From the NCBI GenBank assembly GCA_913775525.1, contig CAJYLH010000041.1, forward strand, positions 57,592 to 121,591: a stretch of DNA of 64,000 bases, in the 5' to 3' direction. This document shows, one piece after another, positions 59,569 to 64,000 of this stretch. The translations under genes were made by a program, and so were the position numbers. Each line of letters starts with the position of its first letter. Position 1 is the first letter of the stretch. Source of the stretch: an uncultured Chryseobacterium sp. (lineage in GTDB: Bacteria; Bacteroidota; Bacteroidia; Flavobacteriales; Weeksellaceae). The notes below the pieces were generated by a model that was not told the DNA's origin, searched no databases, and was given only the letters and a program-made list of their open reading frames with translations.

Positions 59569-59952
59569 TTATTCACTTCTTTTGACCGGTTCCAGGTTTT
59601 CATATTCTTCAGAGGTGAAGAGCCGGTATTCTACCCGGAATGTTTTGCCTAAAGGGGTTTCCAGGGAAAAGCCTCCCGGCCCGAAACCATCGGTAACATC
59701 CAGGGTGAAGTGGGAATATTTCCAGTACTCGAACAGATCGCGGTCGATCCAGAATTCATGGCCGTTAATCGTTCCGATCATGGCATCGTTCATCCTGGGA
59801 AAAAACCCTCCTTTCTCAAAGCACTGGGGCTGGGTTCCTTCGCAACAGCCGCCGGCCTGATAGAACATCAGCTCCCCATACTTTTTTTCAAGTTCCCAGA
59901 TAACTTCCAATGCTTTTTCTGTGGCGGACAGCCTTGATATTTTAGTCTGCAT
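59569..59952 (-). CDS. DUF779 protein linked to aldehyde dehydrogenase
   Basis: A 127-residue protein with the cysteine-rich motif YQAGGCCEGTQPQCFEKGGF and a C-terminal GFGPGGFSLETPLGKTFRV, both typical of DUF779. Genes of this family commonly sit beside aldehyde dehydrogenases, as here, and may have a metal- or redox-linked role. The start is set to ATG 59952 (MQTKISRLSAT); an upstream in-frame start at 59988 adds a basic tail. It follows aldehyde dehydrogenase after a 355-bp gap filled by hairpins and a GC-rich element. Confidence 0.85.
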   Translation of the reverse strand: MQTKISRLSATEKALEVIWELEKKYGELMFYQAGGCCEGTQPQCFEKGGFFPRMNDAMIGTINGHEFWIDRDLFEYWKYSHFTLDVTDGFGPGGFSLETPLGKTFRVEYRLFTSEEYENLEPVKRSE

Positions 59953-60078
59953 AATTTTGTTTTTATTGTTCGTCCTTAAGAGTCTCAATGGTTAATCTCT
60001 GCAAATGCCGGGCAAAACCATCCGGGCTCATTTAATGAGGATTGCATTCTGTGAGATGTTCATTACCGAAAGGATTTA

Positions 60079-60109
60079 AAAATCCGGCAAAATAAACTTG
60101 CCGGATTTT
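60079..60109. terminator. Hairpin between ALDH and DUF779 genes
   Basis: AAAATCCGGCAA / TTGCCGGATTTT, a perfect 12-bp stem with a 7-nt loop, A-flanked and T-flanked on both strands. It should end transcripts coming from the aldehyde dehydrogenase side. Confidence 0.75.
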
Positions 60110-60170
60110 CAGGATACCAGATGCTCCCATCCGATATGTATCCCTTAAGATTATCGTGGTCCTTTTGCGT

Positions 60171-60285
60171 GAGGGATAGGAAGGGCGGCGAGGAACGAGC
60201 CGGTGCGCAGCGAAGCGGAGCACCGAAACGAAGTGCAGCCCTAGATAGCCCGGCCGCCTTCACCGTTGCAAAACGGTGAAGACGG
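60171..60285. repeat. GC-rich structured intergenic element
   Basis: About 115 bp, far richer in GC than its surroundings. Visible structure: CGGTGC (60201-60206) pairs with GCACCG (60220-60225), AAGGGCGGC near 60180 can pair with GCCGCCTT (60253-60260) with one bulge, and TTCACCGTT / AACGGTGAA (60259-60280) is a 9-bp stem with a GCAA loop. Purine-rich AGCGAAGCGGAG-type segments and GATAGCCCGG resemble elements I recall between genes of other flavobacteria, but no name can be confirmed here. It lies 28 bp after the aldehyde dehydrogenase stop. Confidence 0.65.
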
Positions 60286-60307
60286 ACACGCCATCAATTA
60301 TTAAAAA

Positions 60308-61837
60308 TTAAAAGAAACCTAATTTGTTCTTGTTGTACGAAATCAGCATATTTTTGGTCTGACGGTAATGATCCAGCATCATTTTATGGTTCTCCCTGCC
60401 GATTCCCGATTGTTTATATCCTCCGAACGGTGCTCCTGCCGGATAGGAATGGTACTGGTTTACCCAAACCCTTCCCGCCTGGATCTTTCTCGGAATGTTA
60501 TACAACTGGTGTGCATCCCTTGTCCAGACTCCTGCGCCTAAACCATAAATGGTATCATTGGCAATTTTAATGGCTTCCTCTTCATCTTTAAAGGTCGTGA
60601 ATGCCAATACCGGCCCGAAGATTTCCTCCTGGAAGATCCTCATCCTGTTATTCCCTTTAAAAATGGTCGGCTGGATGTAATACCCGTTTTCCAGTCCGTC
60701 TCCTACATGGTTGACGTCTCCTCCGGTCAGTACTTCCGCTCCTTCTTCTTTTCCAAGCTTGATGTATGAAAGGATCTTATCTTTCTGGATCTGTGAAGCC
60801 TGTGCACCCATCATAACGGTTTTATCTAAAGGATTTCCTACTTTGATGGCTTTTACCCTTTCGATCACTTTTTCTATGAAGGCATCTGCAATATCCTCCT
60901 GTACAAGCAGCCTGGACGGGCAGGTACAGATTTCCCCCTGGTTCAGGGCAAATAATACCGCCCCTTCAACAGCTTTGTCTAAAAACTCGTCGTCAGCAGC
61001 CATTACTGAACTGAAGAAAACGTTCGGAGATTTCCCTCCTAATTCCAGGGTTACCGGAATGATATTTTCCGTAGCATACTGCATTACCAGCCTTCCTGTA
61101 GCGGTAGACCCTGTAAATGCTGCTTTGGATACTTTAGGATTGGTGACCAGCGCCCTTCCGAGTTCCGCTCCGAAACCATTAACGATATTAACGACACCCG
61201 CCGGTAATAAGTCTCCGATAAGCTCCATAAGGACCAAAATGGAAATGGGTGTACTTTCTGCCGGTTTCAGTACCACGCAGTTTCCTGCTGCGAGAGCCGG
61301 AGCCAGCTTCCATACTGCCATCAGGATCGGGAAATTCCACGGGATGATCTGCGCGATAACGCCCAGCGGTTCATGAACGATTAGGGATACGGTATCTTTA
61401 TCCAGTTCGTTATGCGAGCCTTCCTCTGCCCGGATCACTGATGCAAAATACCTGAAATGGTCAATAGCCAGTGGGATATCGGCAGCAAGCGTTTCACGCA
61501 CAGCCTTACCATTATCAATGGTTTCTACGGTAGCCAGGTATTCCAGGTTCTGCTCTATCCGGTCAGCAATTTTGTTCAGGATCACGCTCCGTTCCGTAGA
61601 GGAAGTATCTTTCCAGGTCTGAAAAGCTTTTTCAGCAGCATTCACTGCCAGTTCGAGGTCTTCTTTGGAAGAATGGGCCGCCTGCGTAAATACTTTCCCG
61701 TCTACTGGGGAAACGACATCAAAATACTGCCCGTTTACCGGCGCCGTAAATTGTCCGTTGATATAATTGTCATATTTTCCTTTGAATTCAGGCCACTGTA
61801 AAAGTGTGCCGGACTGTTGTTCTGTCGTAGTGCTCAT
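60308..61837 (-). CDS. NAD(P)-dependent aldehyde dehydrogenase
   Basis: A 509-residue ALDH-superfamily enzyme. It has the cofactor region [33 protein letters not shown], the general base in [15 protein letters not shown], and the nucleophile Cys in [18 protein letters not shown]. The CTCPS sequence is typical of the AldB/ExaC group that oxidises acetaldehyde and similar aldehydes. Neighbours fit this: an AraC activator lies divergently upstream, and DUF779 downstream. Confidence 0.94.
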   Translation of the reverse strand: MSTTTEQQSGTLLQWPEFKGKYDNYINGQFTAPVNGQYFDVVSPVDGKVFTQAAHSSKEDLELAVNAAEKAFQTWKDTSSTERSVILNKIADRIEQNLEYLATVETIDNGKAVRETLAADIPLAIDHFRYFASVIRAEEGSHNELDKDTVSLIVHEPLGVIAQIIPWNFPILMAVWKLAPALAAGNCVVLKPAESTPISILVLMELIGDLLPAGVVNIVNGFGAELGRALVTNPKVSKAAFTGSTATGRLVMQYATENIIPVTLELGGKSPNVFFSSVMAADDEFLDKAVEGAVLFALNQGEICTCPSRLLVQEDIADAFIEKVIERVKAIKVGNPLDKTVMMGAQASQIQKDKILSYIKLGKEEGAEVLTGGDVNHVGDGLENGYYIQPTIFKGNNRMRIFQEEIFGPVLAFTTFKDEEEAIKIANDTIYGLGAGVWTRDAHQLYNIPRKIQAGRVWVNQYHSYPAGAPFGGYKQSGIGRENHKMMLDHYRQTKNMLISYNKNKLGFF

Positions 61838-61989
61838 AACTGTGTTATTTGAATTTTAATTTTATACTATTACCAAATTACACATCTCGCAAAAAAACAG
61901 ATAGCACAATCGTACAGAAAAACTTCATAATCGTATCACATACCCCAATTTTATTATTTCATTAACAAAACTCCTGTGTTAAAATTGTT

Positions 61990-61997
61990 TATATTTG
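61990..61997 (+). promoter_or_regulatory. TAnnTTTG -7 box of the AraC gene
   Basis: TATATTTG, 30 nt before the AraC-family gene start. Confidence 0.5.
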
Positions 61998-62027
61998 GGT
62001 TAATATACCCATCAAAATGTTTCACTT

Positions 62028-62945
62028 ATGAATTCCAATAAGGTTTTACTCAACAGCCCAGCATTGAAAGCAGAAAAGCAGTTATCCACCCTCGTTGAAC
62101 ACCGGACAACATTCAACCTTAAGAACTGCGAATTCAGCATCTATGAAACCCACCGGGCGGCTTACGGCGTAAAACTGCACTTTGATAATATCGCTTTTAC
62201 CGCCATGCTCCGCGGCAAGAAACATATGAAACTGGAAGACAAAACAGGGTATTTTGATTATTTTCCCGGCGAAAGCATCCTTGTGGCTCCCGGCGAAACC
62301 ATGGTCATTGATTTTCCCGAAGCAGACGAAACCCCGTCCCAATGTATTTCCCTGAGCCTGAATCCCGATTTTATCGAGGATTCCCTTCAGCACCTGAATT
62401 ACCATCTTCCCAAAATCGACGAAACCTCGCAGTGGAACATGCAGCTGGATGAATATTTCCTGTTCAACAACCCGTCCCTCGCCTCTGCCACCAATAACAT
62501 CATGCGCATCGCTATGGACGATAATGCTCAAAAGGATATCATGGCCGATTTCGCCCTCAAGGAACTGCTGATCCGGCTGATGCAGACCCAGGCCCGAAGC
62601 ATGGTGGAAAAGAACATTTCACGGAACAAATCCCGCATCAGCTTCGCTGTGGATTATATCCGCAAAAACCTCCATCAGAAGCTGACTATAGAAAAGATTG
62701 CTGAATTTGTTTACGTCAGCAAATCCAATTTCTTCAAGCTGTTCAAAGAAGAGCTGGGCATTTCCCCCAATGATTTTATTTTACAGGAACGCATCAATCG
62801 CGCCAAAGAACTCCTGGCCACCCAGAACAGCATCAAAGAAACGGCTTTCAAGACCGGCTTCTCCGATGCAAATTATTTTACGCGGGTGTTTAAGCAATGG
62901 GTGGGTGTGACGCCGGGAAGTTATCGGGAGAGGAGGATGTTGTAG
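62028..62945 (+). CDS. AraC-family transcriptional regulator
   Basis: A 305-residue activator. A cupin-like sensing domain (about 25-130; LHFDNIAFTAMLRGKKHM, then YFPGESILVAPGETMVIDF) is followed by a helical linker and two HTH motifs: KLTIEKIAEFVYVSKSNFFK and IKETAFKTGFSDANYFTRVF. It is divergent from aldehyde dehydrogenase across about 190 bp, so it probably turns on that gene in response to an aldehyde or alcohol. Confidence 0.92.
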   Translation: MNSNKVLLNSPALKAEKQLSTLVEHRTTFNLKNCEFSIYETHRAAYGVKLHFDNIAFTAMLRGKKHMKLEDKTGYFDYFPGESILVAPGETMVIDFPEADETPSQCISLSLNPDFIEDSLQHLNYHLPKIDETSQWNMQLDEYFLFNNPSLASATNNIMRIAMDDNAQKDIMADFALKELLIRLMQTQARSMVEKNISRNKSRISFAVDYIRKNLHQKLTIEKIAEFVYVSKSNFFKLFKEELGISPNDFILQERINRAKELLATQNSIKETAFKTGFSDANYFTRVFKQWVGVTPGSYRERRML

Positions 62946-63002
62946 GATTTAAAAAATAAAATAAATATCCGTACTGTTGCAGAGGCTGTTTATGAAATTA
63001 AA

Positions 63003-63110
63003 TTATATTTTCTGAAGTTCCATAATGATTTGTTTTCTACCTAGAAATCTTAACGTTGAAGCCTCCTGATATAGACCATCATCTATCCAATCTCTTTTAC
63101 CCTCTGCTAA
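63003..63110 (-). pseudogene. C-terminal relic of a lost gene
   Basis: An open stretch of 35 codons on the minus strand, preceded by a stop and with no own start, reads LAEGKRDWIDDGLYQEASTL, continues RFLGRKQIIMELQKI and ends in TAA. The composition is protein-like and the ending looks like a natural C terminus. It lies just beyond the end of the 189-residue secreted-protein gene on the same strand. Parent family not recognised. Confidence 0.4.
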
Positions 63111-63150
63111 TTTTTATATTGGAATAGCATGCAGTAAAGTTTTTAATTAA

Positions 63151-63720
63151 CTATTTCAAATATAATTCAATAGGATCTGATGTAACTCTACCATCATAAA
63201 TATTAAACCCATCTGAATTTAATATATTTTCTTTTAATACTCTACCATTATAAACCAATCTAAAACTGACCATGCTTTTATGGTAAGCATCTTTTATTAA
63301 GTAATAATGTTTAAGGTTTTTATATTTCTCCCTGTCCTTTTCGAAAAAAATGGTTACCGGAATACTGGCTTCCAGTGTTTCACCAGGTTGAATAGCAAAA
63401 AAATCATCTTTTACGGCATTAAAATGAGGTGCAGAATAGTCACTGATTCCATAAGTCACGTTTTTAACCGTATATTTTCCTTTTACTGATAATGTTATGC
63501 TGTCTATCTCATATGCTTTGTTAAGGCTGTTTTGCTCTGTCAGATCATACTTATAGATAAGAAAAGTTTCTTTACAGCTATTCTTAAAGTTGATTTTCAT
63601 CCTGTCATTATCTTTTTCTTTCACTGTCATCGATATACATTTAGATTGTGACCACATGAATACCGGACAAAACAACAGGTATAAAATTAATAATTCTACT
63701 ATTCGTTTTTCTTTAGCCAT
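63151..63720 (-). CDS. Secreted protein of unknown function
   Basis: A 189-residue protein with a signal peptide (LLILYLLFCPVFMWSQ), then CISMTVKEKDNDRMKINFKN and a beta-rich domain with the pattern of an Ig-like fold (FLIYKYDLTEQN; FAIQPGETLEASIPVTIFF; SFRLVYNGRVL). I do not recognise the family. The surrounding DNA is AT-rich and holds relics of other genes, so this may be an accessory region. No promoter box is clear upstream. Confidence 0.65.
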   Translation of the reverse strand: MAKEKRIVELLILYLLFCPVFMWSQSKCISMTVKEKDNDRMKINFKNSCKETFLIYKYDLTEQNSLNKAYEIDSITLSVKGKYTVKNVTYGISDYSAPHFNAVKDDFFAIQPGETLEASIPVTIFFEKDREKYKNLKHYYLIKDAYHKSMVSFRLVYNGRVLKENILNSDGFNIYDGRVTSDPIELYLK

Positions 63721-63942
63721 TGCTTATATAGTGCTTTTTTTGGTGCGAGCAGCTTACTGACATCGTATTAACAACTTAAATCTATTTTTTACTTTCTAAA
63801 TCCTTACTGCCACGTGCGGCATCCAGGGATTTTAATATTTACAACGATTCGTTTGACTATTATTTTCTACATAATGAAGTCGTCTTGACTTTTGATAAAA
63901 AGCTGTTGACATTTTGAAATAAAAAAAGGGATTAGGAAATTT
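63721..63942. other. AT-rich gap with a possible second relic
   Basis: No complete gene. On the minus strand at 63782-63838 an 18-codon stretch reads ILKSLDAARGSKDLESKK and then a stop, which could be the tail of another lost gene. The far right (from about 63920) seems to belong to the insertion sequence. Confidence 0.3.
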
Positions 63943-64000
63943 GTGTCGCTAAACCAAAAAAAATCCCATCCCTTGTACAAAGTACTGAGCAAAGATACAA
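63943..64000 (+). CDS. Start of a transposase-like gene (cut by window edge)
   Basis: From GTG 63943 the frame is open to the edge and reads MSLNQKKSHPLYKVLSKDT. The YKVLSKDT ending resembles the N termini of IS4/IS5-type transposases of flavobacteria. TTG at 63973 is an alternative start. Upstream, AAAAAAAGGGAT and AAAAAAAATCCC surround the start region and may belong to the element's terminal repeat. Only 19 codons are visible, so the call is tentative. Confidence 0.4.
   Translation, partial: MSLNQKKSHPLYKVLSKDT

Overview
The window looks like chromosomal DNA of a Bacteroidota, class Flavobacteriia, most likely Chryseobacterium or a close relative. Signs of this are: many TAnnTTTG -7 promoter boxes, few Shine-Dalgarno sequences, a type IX secretion C-terminal sorting domain, a Bat (aerotolerance) operon, a YpdA-type bacillithiol disulfide reductase, an OlsF-like bifunctional acyltransferase, a Bacteroidota-type T6SS tube protein (TssD) and menaquinone genes. 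The assignment rests on gene content and protein character only; no database search was possible.

Layout. 1-5.5 kb: the start of a MscS-like channel gene cut by the window edge, a DUF456 protein, a lipoprotein, uracil-DNA glycosylase, a GNAT enzyme and a MutS2 without an Smr domain. 5.6-13.7 kb: a T9SS-sorted protein, a minimal ABC pair, a secreted protein, a cobalamin riboswitch placed before an acyl-CoA thioesterase, an HD hydrolase, a cytochrome P450 and a PadR/PspC pair. 13.8-17.2 kb: a 20-residue peptide gene, an acyltransferase, heptanucleotide arrays, a MenI-like thioesterase with isochorismate synthase, and MarC. 17.2-25.1 kb (minus strand): MoxR, GNAT, DUF58, an accessory membrane protein, BatA, BatB, BatC, BatD. 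25.3-35.8 kb: DinB, RlmB, envelope lipoproteins, YfhO, a glycosyltransferase, YpdA and a TonB-dependent receptor. 35.9-45.5 kb: XRE regulator, MFS transporter, GlnS, a sigma-54-type promoter with a 25-residue peptide, MenC, Fbp, aspartokinase and OlsF.

45.5-48.5 kb is the most accessory-looking part. Two nearly identical tRNA-Phe transcription units (promoter, tRNA, terminator) flank an orphan TssD gene and a protein built of three NUMOD4/HNH-like modules that seem to have lost their catalytic histidines. 48.5-64 kb: two hydrolases with a divergent HxlR regulator, a thioredoxin-like/DUF3575 operon, NamZ divergent from an FtsX-type permease with almost no spacer, a cysteine/cystathionine synthase, CbpA-CbpM, a dicarboxylate symporter, an AraC-aldehyde dehydrogenase-DUF779 cluster with a GC-rich structured element, gene relics, and what appears to be the left end of an insertion sequence.

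Most of the window is housekeeping. The points most worth a second look are the tRNA-flanked NUMOD4/TssD segment, the riboswitch with an unexpected target, the sigma-54 peptide gene, the 20-residue peptide gene, the 7-bp-periodic intergenic arrays and a group of genes whose promoter box lies only 4-6 nt before the start codon.
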